DNA of 64,000 nt from Bacteroidales bacterium (lineage in GTDB: Bacteria; Bacteroidota; Bacteroidia; Bacteroidales; F082), in NCBI GenBank assembly GCA_017427985.1, contig JAFRRS010000004.1, forward strand, positions 186,001 to 250,000, given 5' to 3'. The translations under genes and the position numbers were made by a program. The notes under the pieces were generated by a model that searched no databases, was not told where the DNA came from, and saw nothing but the letters and a program-made list of their open reading frames with translations. This document shows, in pieces, positions 17,271 through 25,721 of the stretch; the first letter of the stretch is position 1; each line of letters opens with the position of its first letter.

Positions 17271-17726
17271 ATGGTAAAGAGAAAGAAAAAAATTGTCGTC
17301 GAGCCTTTCGATGACATAAAAATCATAGGTATCTGCTCGCAGCTTGAAGATTTCAAACTTGCGTGGAATATCAATAAATCGTTGAATATCAATCTTGTAA
17401 AGTATTCAGACATCATCAATGAAGATGGATACGGTTTTTCATTCTATCTTTATGACGGCGGCGAAAACTGCAACACTTTCAACCTTGTGGAGATTGCCAA
17501 CGCAGAGGCGAAATGGGTCAGCTTCTCCCCTGCCACCGACTATCTCATCGTTATCCGTAACTTTATCAACGATGAAGATCTGATGGATGTGCTTAACAAA
17601 ATCAAAAAAATCGAAGGTGTTATCTTCGCTTATCTGATTGATTTGGAGACAAATAACAAAATCGACACCCTGCTTGAGGATATCGAAATGCATGAAATTG
17701 ATATCGTTTCTGATATGAAGAAATAA
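17271..17726 (+). CDS. IPExxxVDY-like conserved Bacteroidetes protein
   Basis: This 151-residue soluble protein begins MVKRKKKIVVEPFDDIKIIG and contains FKLAWNINKSLNINLVK. Proteins of this size and composition occupy the slot directly after rnc in Bacteroidetes, where they are named IPExxxVDY family and usually precede pyruvate kinase; no pyk follows here. The assignment rests mainly on position and general sequence character, and the exact IPExxxVDY signature is not clear. The start at 17271 avoids a long overlap with rnc. Confidence 0.6.
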   Translation: MVKRKKKIVVEPFDDIKIIGICSQLEDFKLAWNINKSLNINLVKYSDIINEDGYGFSFYLYDGGENCNTFNLVEIANAEAKWVSFSPATDYLIVIRNFINDEDLMDVLNKIKKIEGVIFAYLIDLETNNKIDTLLEDIEMHEIDIVSDMKK

Positions 17727-17736
17727 ATCTATACAA

Positions 17737-17773
17737 CCTGTAGTAGGTACAAGGCACGCCTTGTACCTACGGG
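17737..17773. repeat. CCTGTAGG-family palindromic element at a convergent junction
   Basis: The core arms GTAGGTACAAGGC (17743-17755) and GCCTTGTACCTAC (17758-17770) are perfect 13-bp inverted repeats around AC, framed by CCTGTA and GGG. It lies between the convergent ends of the rnc operon (17726) and pheS (17775), so it probably serves as a bidirectional terminator. Confidence 0.85.
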
Positions 17774-17774
17774 T

Positions 17775-18788
17775 TTATGCGTTTTCGAATTGTTTCAAGA
17801 ATCTTAAATCGTTCTCGAAGAACATTCTGAGGTCGTTGATTTGGTATTTCAACATTGCGATACGTTCGATTCCCATACCGAATGCGAAACCTGTGTATTC
17901 TTCAGGGTCGATGTTGCACGCCTTCAAGATGTTAGGGTCGCAGATGCCGCAGCCAAGAATTTCAACCCAGCCTGTGTGTTTGCATATGTTACATCCTTCG
18001 CCTCCGCAGATGTTGCAAGAGATATCCATCTCCGCCGATGTCTCGGTGAACGGGAAATATGACGGGCGGAAACGCACTTTTGTGCCTTCGCCAAAGTATT
18101 CCTGAACGAAGTGGTAAAGCGTTTGCTTCAAGTCGGCAAATGACACGTTTTTATCGATGTAAAGACCTTCAATCTGATGGAAGATACAGTGCGCGCGCGC
18201 AGAAATAGCCTCGTTGCGGAACACTCTTCCAGGAGCGATGATACGAATCGGGAGCTTGCCTTGTTCCATCACACGCACCTGCACGCTTGATGTGTGCGTA
18301 CGAAGCACCACGTCAGGAGATTTCGTCACGAAGAAGGTGTCTTGCATGTCGCGTGCCGGATGGTCTGGCGGGAAGTTCAATGCCGAAAATACATGGAAAT
18401 CGTCTTCTATCTCCGGACCTTCAGCCACCACGAAGCCGAGACGTTTGAAGATGTCGTTGATTTCGTTTCTCACTATCGAGAGCGGGTGACGTGAGCCGTT
18501 CATGGTGTCGACAGGCAGAGTGAGGTCGAGGTCGGTCTTGCCTTCGCTCTTGGTCTCAAACTGTTTCTGCTGTTCGTCGATGATTTCCTGAATGGTGTTC
18601 TTAAGCTCGTTAAGCTTCATTCCCATCTCCTTGCGCATCTCTGGAGCCACCCCTTTGAATTCGGTGAAAAGCTCGGTAATAGTGCCTTTTTTGCTAAGAT
18701 ATTGAATGCGGAACTGCTCCAACGCTTCCTTGCTGTCGGCATGGAACGCTTTAACTTCCTCGAGTATTTTTTCTATTTTCTCTTTCAT
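17775..18788 (-). CDS. pheS: Phenylalanine-tRNA ligase alpha subunit
   Basis: This 337-residue class II synthetase has an N-terminal coiled coil, motif 2 (LLRTHTSSVQVRVM and APGRVFRNEAISARAHCIFHQIEG) and the motif 3 region (TGFAFGMGIERIAMLKY). The cysteine-rich insert CNICGGEGCNICKHTGW is typical of the Bacteroidetes and Chlamydiae type. pheT is not in the window, as is usual in this phylum. It overlaps the upstream cyclophilin gene by 4 bp. Confidence 0.97.
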   Translation of the reverse strand: MKEKIEKILEEVKAFHADSKEALEQFRIQYLSKKGTITELFTEFKGVAPEMRKEMGMKLNELKNTIQEIIDEQQKQFETKSEGKTDLDLTLPVDTMNGSRHPLSIVRNEINDIFKRLGFVVAEGPEIEDDFHVFSALNFPPDHPARDMQDTFFVTKSPDVVLRTHTSSVQVRVMEQGKLPIRIIAPGRVFRNEAISARAHCIFHQIEGLYIDKNVSFADLKQTLYHFVQEYFGEGTKVRFRPSYFPFTETSAEMDISCNICGGEGCNICKHTGWVEILGCGICDPNILKACNIDPEEYTGFAFGMGIERIAMLKYQINDLRMFFENDLRFLKQFENA

Positions 18789-19408
18789 TTTACAATTTCC
18801 ATTGAGATTATTGTAACTGGCTTAACAGGAACGTCCATGTAACCTGTTTTCACGGCTGCGATTTTGTCGACAACATCAAGACCTTCTGTCACTTCGCCGA
18901 AAACAGTGTAGTCGCCGTCGAGATGTGGTGTGCCGCCTATCGACTGGTATGTCTGACGCTGTTTTGCGCTGAACACCTTGCCGTAACGTGATTCAAACAT
19001 ATTGAGTTCTGTCTCGTTCCAGACTTTTCCCTGCACGATGTAAAACTGTGAGCCGCTTGACATCTTCTTAGGATTTACCTGGTCTGCCTGGCGTGCTGCC
19101 GCCAAAGCGCCTTTTTTATGAAAATGGTTCGATTTGAACTCAGCCGGAATTTTATAATTCGGGTCTAAGCGACCGTCGGCATTTTGTCCGCCCTGAATCA
19201 TGAAATCCTTGATAACGCGGTGGAACGGAGAGCCGTTGTACCATCCTTCGTTGACTAATTTGATAAAATTGTCGCGATGCAGCGGTGTGTCGTCATAAAG
19301 CATCACTGTGATGTCGCCCATAGTAGTCTTAATCAAGACCTTTGTCTCTTTTTGTGCTTGTGCTGCCATACCTAAAAAAACGCAAAGTATTAATAATAAT
19401 TTTTTCAT
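18785..19408 (-). CDS. Periplasmic cyclophilin-type peptidyl-prolyl isomerase
   Basis: This 207-residue protein has a signal peptide (MKKLLLILCVFLGMAAQA). A cyclophilin domain follows with FHRVIKDFMIQGGQ, GSQFYIVQG and DGDYTVFGEVTEGLDVVDKI. It catalyses cis-trans isomerisation of prolyl bonds and assists envelope protein folding. It is encoded between DUF4270 and pheS in a minus-strand run. Confidence 0.95.
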   Translation of the reverse strand: MKKLLLILCVFLGMAAQAQKETKVLIKTTMGDITVMLYDDTPLHRDNFIKLVNEGWYNGSPFHRVIKDFMIQGGQNADGRLDPNYKIPAEFKSNHFHKKGALAAARQADQVNPKKMSSGSQFYIVQGKVWNETELNMFESRYGKVFSAKQRQTYQSIGGTPHLDGDYTVFGEVTEGLDVVDKIAAVKTGYMDVPVKPVTIISMEIVK

Positions 19409-19413
19409 ATTTT

Positions 19414-20703
19414 CTAATTGTTAATCTTCGAATATACCATATCCAAACGCACTGGATTCTCGCCTTGCGGACCGCCAAAAACCCAACGGCGCGGCACCGA
19501 GGAACCTTGGTCGACGTAAATCAGAAGACCGTTGGCATCAGTGGCGTAAGTTCCGTTTTTAATCACATTTTGAATGTATTCAGTCACTCTGAACCAAACA
19601 GTTCCATCCTCGGCATTGTAGCTTCCTCCATAATATTCAGAACTTACAAGCTGGTCAGGGATAATCAGATAAGTTGTGTCGGTGTCGAATTTGGCTGCGG
19701 TCACGACAAGTTTTATAGGAGGAGTATACATTGCTGTGTCTGTTTCAACTCCGGTAAGAACAAGTTTTGCCTCGTTTACAACCACATTGTCGGCTTGTGA
19801 GCTTGCCCATTCTGCAAGATTTGGAAACTTAACCCAAACTCTTGTACCTGCAGCGCCTTGGACATACAGTTTTTCATTGTTTACAGAGTCGTTGAAAGTT
19901 ATCTGAGATGCTGAATAGTCATGTGAAAAATGGTTGAATCTCACATCCGATGAAGTGACTGTGAAATCATACGTAAGTGTATCAGTATCATTGTGATAAT
20001 ATACACGAAGATAAGAATATGAATGAGTTGGATTGAAGAAGCAGATTGCTCCTGCAGTGCTGTTCATGTCACATTCCACATGAAGACCTTTGAAAAACTC
20101 CTTGAAGTCGTCATTTGTCTCCATGTGTGCCTCGTTTGCGATAAATTTTTCACCCAATGAAACATTGATAGGAATACGCAAAACGCCTCTGTCCAAAGTG
20201 GTGTCAGGTGGTGTGAGAGGATGCGGAATGAATGAAAAATTAGCCAATTCCTCTGTCTCGCATTCCAATGTCATGTTTGACCTGTAGGCAGAATCAGCGT
20301 ACATTTCCTCATTTATCTCATAAATTTTAACGTTAAGAAGTTGGGTTGTGTCGGCATAAAAACCGCTATAGCACAGATTAAGAACCACTGAGTCGGTAAC
20401 AGCGTTGTCGCCCCAGGTCTGGCTACTTGTTGAAAGTGAAAACTGTGTGTAGAAATCGAAGTTTGAAATTCCAAATTCCGGGTCGTTCATGTTGCCAAGC
20501 ATCACGGATGACAGCATTTTTGTGCTTAAATAAGGAACTCTGAATGTGCTTGCGATAACATCCTGCTCATCGGTGAACGACACATTTATCAAGCTGCTTG
20601 TCGGCTGCAAGTCGTTGCCAATTCGTTTCGTCTCTTTTTTGCAAGATGACAGGCTTGCGAGACATACCATCAGAATCAGTGTCAGTGCACGAACTTTTGT
20701 CAT
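19414..20703 (-). CDS. DUF4270 family lipoprotein
   Basis: This 429-residue protein has a lipobox (LASLSSCKKE) and a long beta-rich body. The opening RIGNDLQPTSSLINVSFTDE and the closing region GLLIYVDQGSSVPRRWVFGG fit DUF4270 of Bacteroidetes. The gene overlaps the upstream starch-synthase-like gene by 4 bp, a conserved pairing in the phylum. Its function is unknown; it is presumably attached to the outer membrane. Confidence 0.88.
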   Translation of the reverse strand: MTKVRALTLILMVCLASLSSCKKETKRIGNDLQPTSSLINVSFTDEQDVIASTFRVPYLSTKMLSSVMLGNMNDPEFGISNFDFYTQFSLSTSSQTWGDNAVTDSVVLNLCYSGFYADTTQLLNVKIYEINEEMYADSAYRSNMTLECETEELANFSFIPHPLTPPDTTLDRGVLRIPINVSLGEKFIANEAHMETNDDFKEFFKGLHVECDMNSTAGAICFFNPTHSYSYLRVYYHNDTDTLTYDFTVTSSDVRFNHFSHDYSASQITFNDSVNNEKLYVQGAAGTRVWVKFPNLAEWASSQADNVVVNEAKLVLTGVETDTAMYTPPIKLVVTAAKFDTDTTYLIIPDQLVSSEYYGGSYNAEDGTVWFRVTEYIQNVIKNGTYATDANGLLIYVDQGSSVPRRWVFGGPQGENPVRLDMVYSKINN

Positions 20704-21503
20704 AGTGTAATTATCTTATCATAAAACTCGTTGTAAGCATCAACGTAGTTTTCTTCTCCTTGGTATTCGAGGATAGGTTTATTTAACGATCTTGCGTATT
20801 TTTCGACTTCAGGGTTTATTTTCGGGCTTGCCATCACGATGGCGTCGGCAAAATCAAGTGCTGACTTCTGGATGTTCGTGTACACCGGATTCTTGAGCCA
20901 TTTTATCTCTTTTGCAACGATTCCTGGCATTTTGAGCTTTTTGTCGTAGCCTTTGCGGAACGACTCACTGAAATCGTCGTCGTAGAGGGAATATATGACT
21001 TTTGAGTCGCTGAACAGCGGGTTGTCTTTGAATGCGCGTTTGATATAGAGAGGGACGAGAGACGTCATCCAGCCGTGGCAGTGAATGATGTCAGGCGGCC
21101 AGTTGAGTTTTCTGACTGTCTCTATCACGCCACGCGAGAAAAACACCGTACGGTCGTCGTTGTCTTCGTAGAAGAACTCGTTTTTGTCGGCGATGGTGAA
21201 TTTTCTTTTTGTGAACAGGTCGTCGTTGTCTATGAAGTAAATCTGAATTCTCGCTTTTTGTATTGATGCCACTTTGATAATCAGCGGGTGGTCGGTGTCG
21301 TTGATAATCATGTTCATGCCGGAGAGACGAATAACCTCATGCAGCTGGTTGCGGCGTTCGTTGACGTTTCCGAAGCGCGGCATGAAGATACGAATCTCTT
21401 TGCCTTTTTCCTGAATCCCCTGCGGTAAGTATCTGCCAATCAAGGACATCGGAGTCTCTTTAAGATAGGGTGTGATTTCTTGGTGGATAAATAATACCTT
21501 CAT
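20700..21503 (-). CDS. Short glycogen/starch synthase N-domain protein
   Basis: This 267-residue protein corresponds to the GT5 catalytic N-domain only (PF08323): FIHQEITPYLKETPMSLIGRYLPQ and PDIIHCHGWMTSLVPLYIK. The usual C-terminal GT1 lobe is absent. Stand-alone proteins of this length next to DUF4270 are standard in Bacteroidales, so this is not a truncation. Whether it has glycosyltransferase activity is unproven. A 10-bp inverted repeat lies directly upstream of the start codon (21504-21532). Confidence 0.87.
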   Translation of the reverse strand: MKVLFIHQEITPYLKETPMSLIGRYLPQGIQEKGKEIRIFMPRFGNVNERRNQLHEVIRLSGMNMIINDTDHPLIIKVASIQKARIQIYFIDNDDLFTKRKFTIADKNEFFYEDNDDRTVFFSRGVIETVRKLNWPPDIIHCHGWMTSLVPLYIKRAFKDNPLFSDSKVIYSLYDDDFSESFRKGYDKKLKMPGIVAKEIKWLKNPVYTNIQKSALDFADAIVMASPKINPEVEKYARSLNKPILEYQGEENYVDAYNEFYDKIITL

Positions 21504-21532
21504 TTTTGTAAGTCGAAAATTAACTTACAAAA
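21504..21532. promoter_or_regulatory. 10-bp inverted repeat directly upstream of the starch-synthase-like start
   Basis: TTTTGTAAGT (21504-21513) and ACTTACAAAA (21523-21532) are perfect inverted repeats with a 9-nt loop. The -7-like TAATTTTGT overlaps the distal arm on the minus strand. The element could be an operator, or a hairpin that controls access to the start codon at 21503. Confidence 0.5.
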
Positions 21533-21555
21533 TTAAGCAATTTTTTTGGAATAAT

Positions 21556-22125
21556 TCAAACTTTTTTTGAAAAAATTTGTTTTTCGAGTCTTTGATACCA
21601 ATTTTCGCCGAATTTTCGGATGAGAGGCTCTTTCAGGAACTTATACAGCGGTATGCCTTCTTTTTCGCCGAAGCGTTTCGCGGGCACGCACACACTCCAC
21701 TCGTGGTACATTATATACGTGAAGCCGTCTTTTTCCATCAGCCTTATCGGGTAAAGATGGCAGCTTATCGGTTTCCAGAAGTCGATTTTGCCTTCTTTAT
21801 ACGCCTTTTCGATGGCGCAAAGAGCGGTTCCGTTTTCGTGAAAATACACGAAGGCGCATTCCTCCCCGTTGACGAGCTGTGTTGTCATGCAGCCGAAGTC
21901 GTCGTAGTCGTAAACGTCGTTTTCCTCAATCGCCATGATGCCTTCGGGGCGCATGTAAGGCTTTATAGCTTCGATGTTTTCTTCGATGATGCCGACTTCT
22001 TCAGGTTCGAGGGGAGCGCCGGCGTCACCTGCTACGCAGCATTCACCCTTGCATCGCGCGAGCTGGCAGCAGAAACGAGCATTCAGAAACTCGTCAGTAA
22101 CTATTACATTGTCGATTATAATCAT
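21556..22125 (-). CDS. DUF3109 family cysteine-cluster protein
   Basis: This 189-residue protein has conserved cysteine motifs RFCCQLARCKGECCVAGDAGAP, GCMTT, CAIEKAYKEGKIDFWKPISCHLYPIR and WSVCVPA. This matches DUF3109, related to YkgJ-type metal-binding cysteine clusters. The biochemical role is unknown. A TATTTTTGC box sits only three bases upstream of the ATG, so the transcript may be leaderless or nearly so. Confidence 0.9.
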   Translation of the reverse strand: MIIIDNVIVTDEFLNARFCCQLARCKGECCVAGDAGAPLEPEEVGIIEENIEAIKPYMRPEGIMAIEENDVYDYDDFGCMTTQLVNGEECAFVYFHENGTALCAIEKAYKEGKIDFWKPISCHLYPIRLMEKDGFTYIMYHEWSVCVPAKRFGEKEGIPLYKFLKEPLIRKFGENWYQRLEKQIFSKKV

Positions 22126-22128
22126 GGC

Positions 22129-22137
22129 GCAAAAATA
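22129..22137 (-). promoter_or_regulatory. -7 box immediately upstream of the DUF3109 start
   Basis: The minus strand reads TATTTTTGC followed by GCC ATG. With a transcription start about 6-7 nt after the box, the 5' leader would be almost absent. Confidence 0.5.
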
Positions 22138-22140
22138 ACA

Positions 22141-22310
22141 ATTTTTTTAAATGTGTCCTCACTTCGTTCGGAAATGTGATGCTCCTTTCAGTCGCAATGT
22201 GCTGCTTCGCAGAATGTGCGGGCTTTGCCTATTGCGCAAAGCGCACACATTTCGTGTAGCGACACATTTAAACACATTAGGCGAAGCCTATCACATTGAT
22301 TTTCAATTGT
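22141..22310. repeat. Intergenic AATGTG/CACATT repeat cluster
   Basis: This stretch holds several copies of AATGTG on the left (22150, 22170s, 22195, 22210s) and ACACATT/CACATT on the right (22245, 22263, 22275, 22290). Short palindromes such as TTGCGCAA and AGGCGAAGCCT lie among them. There is no ORF. It sits between the divergent DUF3109 and topA genes. The pattern resembles a nested inverted-repeat element of a family different from the GTAGAGACG type. Confidence 0.6.
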
Positions 22311-22387
22311 GTTGAAAATTATTTAAAAAAATATTTCATTTTTAAAATAATAATGTAGTAATTTTGCAGCCTGAAAATTTAAACATT

Positions 22388-24703
22388 ATGGTAAAGAATC
22401 TTGTGATAGTTGAGTCTCCGCAGAAGGCAAAGACAATTGAAGGCTTTTTGGGAAAGGAGTTTACGGTAAAATCGAGCAAAGGACACGTAAGAGATTTGAA
22501 CAAATCAAATTTGAGTTTGGATATGGACCACGGCTTCATGCCGGAATATGAGATACCAGACGACAAGAAACATCTTGTTGCTGAACTGAAAAAACTGGCA
22601 GCGGGCGCCGATATGGTGTGGCTGGCATCCGATGAGGACCGTGAGGGAGAGTCAATTTCATGGCATCTTTACGAGACCTTGGGTTTGAATGAGGACAAGT
22701 ACCGCCGCATTGTGTTCCACGAGATCACGAAACCGGCAATCTTGCACGCTCTCGACAACCCGCGTAAAATCGATATGGACCTTGTGGCGGCTCAGCAGGC
22801 ACGCCGTGTCCTCGACCGTCTGGTGGGTTACGAACTTTCACCGCTTCTTTGGAAGAAAGTGAAACCGGCTCTTTCAGCAGGTCGCGTGCAGAGCGTGGCA
22901 GTGCGTCTCATCGTGGAGCGCGAAGACGAAATCAAAAACTTCGTGAACAGCAGCTCATACCGCGTGACGGCAAACTTCTCATTCACAATAGACAACCATG
23001 AATATCAGCTGTTTGCAGAGCTTCCTTATCGTTTCGAGACAGAAGAAGAAGCTTATAAATTCCTTGAAGAATGCAAGAGCGCAAGCTATAAAATAAAAAA
23101 CGTTGAGAAGAAACCGGTGTCGAAGAGTCCGGCTCCGCCTTTCACAACATCAACGCTGCAACAGGAAGCAGGCCGCAAGCTCGGTTTCTCGGTGAGCAAC
23201 ACCATGCGTATTGCGCAACAGCTTTACGAATCAGGAAAGATAACCTACATGCGTACCGACTCCGTGAACTTGTCGACATTCGCATTGGGTCAGGCAAAGA
23301 AAGAGATTGAAAACCTTTATGGTCCACAATACGTCAAGACTCGTCAGTTCACCACTAAGAGCAAGGGCGCTCAGGAAGCTCATGAGGCTATCCGCCCGAC
23401 TTATCTCGACCAGCAGACAATCAAAGGTACTGCCGACGAGCGCAAGCTTTATGAACTCATTTGGAAACGTACCATCGCATCACAAATGGCTGATGCTCAA
23501 ATAGAAAAGACACTTGTTAACATCGATGTGTCGAATTCTGACAAGGACTTTGTGGCATCAGGTGAAGTGGTTCTTTTCGACGGTTTTTTCAAAGTTTACA
23601 TCGAAAGTGTGGATGATGAAAACGGCGAAAACGTCAACAGCATGCTTCCTCCTATGAAAGTCGGTCAGGTCTTGGATTTGGACAAGATGGAGGCACAGCA
23701 GCGTTTCGCGCGCAAACCATTCAGATACACTGAAATGAGTCTCGTCAAGAAGATGGAAGAACTTGGCATCGGTCGTCCTTCAACTTACGCCCCGACAATT
23801 TCAACAATCCAGAAGAGAGAATATGTCGAGAAGAAAGACATCACAGGCGAGACACGCACTTTCAAAGTTTATACTTTGAAGAAAAACAAAATCACCGAGA
23901 AAACCGGCAAAGAAAATATGGGTTTCGAGAAGGCGAAACTTGTTCCGACAGACATTGGCGTGCTTGTTAACAGATTCTTAATCAATTACTTTGAGACAAT
24001 TATCGATTACAACTTCACAGCAAATGTCGAAAAGGAATTCGATAAGATTGCCGAAGGTCGCTGCGAGTGGAATAAGATGATTAAGGATTTCTATAAGGAT
24101 TTCCATAAACAAATTGCGGAAACATCAGATAATTCTGGCAAATTCAGCGGTGAGAAGTTCCTTGGCGTCGACCCGACATCAGGAAAGAATGTTTATGTGA
24201 AAATTGGTCGTTTTGGTCCTGTTGCGCAGATTGGTGACACCGAATCAGAGGAAAAACCGAAGTTTGCGGGCTTGCATAAAGACCAGAGCATCGAGACGAT
24301 AACTCTTGACGAGGTGTTGGATTTGTTTGCGTTCCCGCGTTCGTTAGGCGAATACGAAGACGCTGAGATTCAGGTTGCCATCGGTCGTTTCGGTCCGTAT
24401 ATCAAGCACAAAAACGCTTTCTACAGCCTCTCGAAGCTTGACGACCCGTCGACGGTGAATTTCCAAAGAGCTGTTGAAATCATTGAAAACAAACGTAAAT
24501 CGGATGCCGACAACGTTGTGACGACATTCCCTGAAGATGCCGACATGAAGGTTTTACGCGGACGTTTCGGAATCTATATTTCCTACAAAAAGGCAAATTA
24601 CAAGATTCCACGCAATTACGACGCAAATAATTTGAGTTATCAGGATTGTCTGGATATCGTGAATAATCCTGAGAATGCGTCGAAAAAGAGAGGAAAGAAG
24701 TAG
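22388..24703 (+). CDS. topA: DNA topoisomerase I
   Basis: This 771-residue type IA topoisomerase begins with a TOPRIM domain (LVIVESPQKAKTIEGFLG, ASDEDREGESISWHL). It also has the active-site Tyr motif GKITYMRTDSVNLS and GIGRPSTYAPTIS. The C-terminus has no four-cysteine zinc fingers. Instead it carries three topoisomerase C-terminal repeats containing GRFGP (VKIGRFGPV, VAIGRFGPY, LRGRFGIY), the normal Bacteroidetes form. It relaxes negative supercoils. The start at 22388 (MVKNLVIVES) is chosen over the ATG at 22364, which overlaps the region of the -7-like TAATTTTGC (22355-22363). Confidence 0.97.
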   Translation: MVKNLVIVESPQKAKTIEGFLGKEFTVKSSKGHVRDLNKSNLSLDMDHGFMPEYEIPDDKKHLVAELKKLAAGADMVWLASDEDREGESISWHLYETLGLNEDKYRRIVFHEITKPAILHALDNPRKIDMDLVAAQQARRVLDRLVGYELSPLLWKKVKPALSAGRVQSVAVRLIVEREDEIKNFVNSSSYRVTANFSFTIDNHEYQLFAELPYRFETEEEAYKFLEECKSASYKIKNVEKKPVSKSPAPPFTTSTLQQEAGRKLGFSVSNTMRIAQQLYESGKITYMRTDSVNLSTFALGQAKKEIENLYGPQYVKTRQFTTKSKGAQEAHEAIRPTYLDQQTIKGTADERKLYELIWKRTIASQMADAQIEKTLVNIDVSNSDKDFVASGEVVLFDGFFKVYIESVDDENGENVNSMLPPMKVGQVLDLDKMEAQQRFARKPFRYTEMSLVKKMEELGIGRPSTYAPTISTIQKREYVEKKDITGETRTFKVYTLKKNKITEKTGKENMGFEKAKLVPTDIGVLVNRFLINYFETIIDYNFTANVEKEFDKIAEGRCEWNKMIKDFYKDFHKQIAETSDNSGKFSGEKFLGVDPTSGKNVYVKIGRFGPVAQIGDTESEEKPKFAGLHKDQSIETITLDEVLDLFAFPRSLGEYEDAEIQVAIGRFGPYIKHKNAFYSLSKLDDPSTVNFQRAVEIIENKRKSDADNVVTTFPEDADMKVLRGRFGIYISYKKANYKIPRNYDANNLSYQDCLDIVNNPENASKKRGKK

Positions 24704-24755
24704 TATAGAGTTGAAAGTGTAGAGTTTAGAGTAGTTTTAAAGTGTAAAGTTAAAA

Positions 24756-24793
24756 GTAGAGACGGTTCGGGGTCACTTCAGAACCGTCTCTTT
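24756..24793. terminator. AGAGACGGTTC hairpin with T-run after topA
   Basis: AGAGACGGTTC (24758-24768) and GAACCGTCTCT (24781-24791) form an 11-bp perfect stem with a 12-nt loop, followed by TTTTT. It lies between convergent topA and DUF1893 and can terminate topA. It looks like a member of the GTAGAGACG element family acting as a terminator. Confidence 0.8.
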
Positions 24794-25210
24794 TTATTTG
24801 TTGATAAAATTTGTTATTTTTTCAAACGCTTCTTTTGGCTTTTCCACATCCAAACATAGCGTTTCCATCGGGCATAATCCGTCGCCAGTGCGATTGATTA
24901 TTCTGTCGACTTTTTTGTCGTAAAAACAAGGGATATTGTATTTTTCAAAAACTTTGATTGCCGGTTCTGAGATTATCAAAGTGAGAACTTCTTTGATTTC
25001 GCCTAAAACCATAAGGAGCGCCGCTGCTTTCCCGATGACTTTGTCAGCAACGGAAGCGCCTTTTAAGAAGCCTTTTTTCTCTGTCAAAAGATACAAAAGC
25101 GGCTTCACTCCGCGCTCCTGCGAAGTGAAAACATCATCAACTGAAACCACTGCAATAGTGGAATCAGTTGATTTTAATAATGATTTCGCGTGTTCTAACG
25201 GTTCGGTCAT
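24794..25210 (-). CDS. DUF1893 family protein
   Basis: This 138-residue cytoplasmic protein reads SLLKSTDSTIAVVSVDDVFTSQERGVKPLLYLL, followed by ADKVIGKAAALLMVLG, both diagnostic of DUF1893 (PF08973), with cysteines in GLCPMETLC near the C-terminus. The fold is cytidine-deaminase-like in known relatives, but the activity is unknown. It overlaps the ECF S-component gene by 4 bp, suggesting a shared pathway. Confidence 0.88.
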   Translation of the reverse strand: MTEPLEHAKSLLKSTDSTIAVVSVDDVFTSQERGVKPLLYLLTEKKGFLKGASVADKVIGKAAALLMVLGEIKEVLTLIISEPAIKVFEKYNIPCFYDKKVDRIINRTGDGLCPMETLCLDVEKPKEAFEKITNFINK

Positions 25211-25716
25211 TTAATATATTTCACAAACAAATAACCGCCTATCCACTGAATCAGCATTCCTGGGATTCCAATGCGGAAATCGTTGAATCCTGCTGCGAAA
25301 GAGCCTTCGATGACCCATTCCACGAGACAGCCGAAAATCTGATATGCCAATACGACTGCGAGGATGGTCCACAGCGAAACCTTCTTGCTCTTCTCGGCAA
25401 TCCATGCAGCGGAAATCGCAAGGAACACCGATTTGATGAGGATGCTCGGAACCACCGCCGCTGGAGGCATTCCAAAAAGCAAACTGTTGACGATAGGCGA
25501 CAAAACCGCTGTCATCAAACCGACCTTCATGCCGTATTTGTACGAGGCAATCAAGGTGAAGAAATAAATCGGCAGGAAGATATGACCGCCGTTAGGGATG
25601 AGGTGGCAAAGCTGCGGCAGAATGATGTTGCCTGCCACAAACAATGTCGCGAAGAGATACGTCTTAACCTCATCAAAATCAAGGTTATAAAGTTTTACAG
25701 ATGCTGTATTTTCCAT
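25207..25716 (-). CDS. ECF transporter S component (substrate unknown)
   Basis: This 169-residue protein has about five to six membrane helices. LCHLIPNGGHIFLPIYFFTLI and YKYGMKVGLMTAVLSPIVN resemble the substrate-binding S components of energy-coupling-factor vitamin transporters. No EcfA or EcfT gene is adjacent, so it may use a shared module. It is coupled to DUF1893 and lies 5 bp after an uncharacterised enzyme-like gene, which suggests uptake of the metabolite handled by that cluster. Confidence 0.82.
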   Translation of the reverse strand: MENTASVKLYNLDFDEVKTYLFATLFVAGNIILPQLCHLIPNGGHIFLPIYFFTLIASYKYGMKVGLMTAVLSPIVNSLLFGMPPAAVVPSILIKSVFLAISAAWIAEKSKKVSLWTILAVVLAYQIFGCLVEWVIEGSFAAGFNDFRIGIPGMLIQWIGGYLFVKYIK

Positions 25717-25721
25717 AGTGA

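Noticed and set aside
20700-21503. Apparent half-length glycogen synthase as a pseudogene
   Set aside because: Short N-domain-only proteins next to DUF4270 are the usual Bacteroidales form, and the reading frame is intact and coupled.
22388-24703. Possible truncation of TopA because the four-cysteine zinc fingers are missing
   Set aside because: Bacteroidetes TopA normally carries C-terminal GRFGP repeats instead, and three are present here, so the gene is complete.
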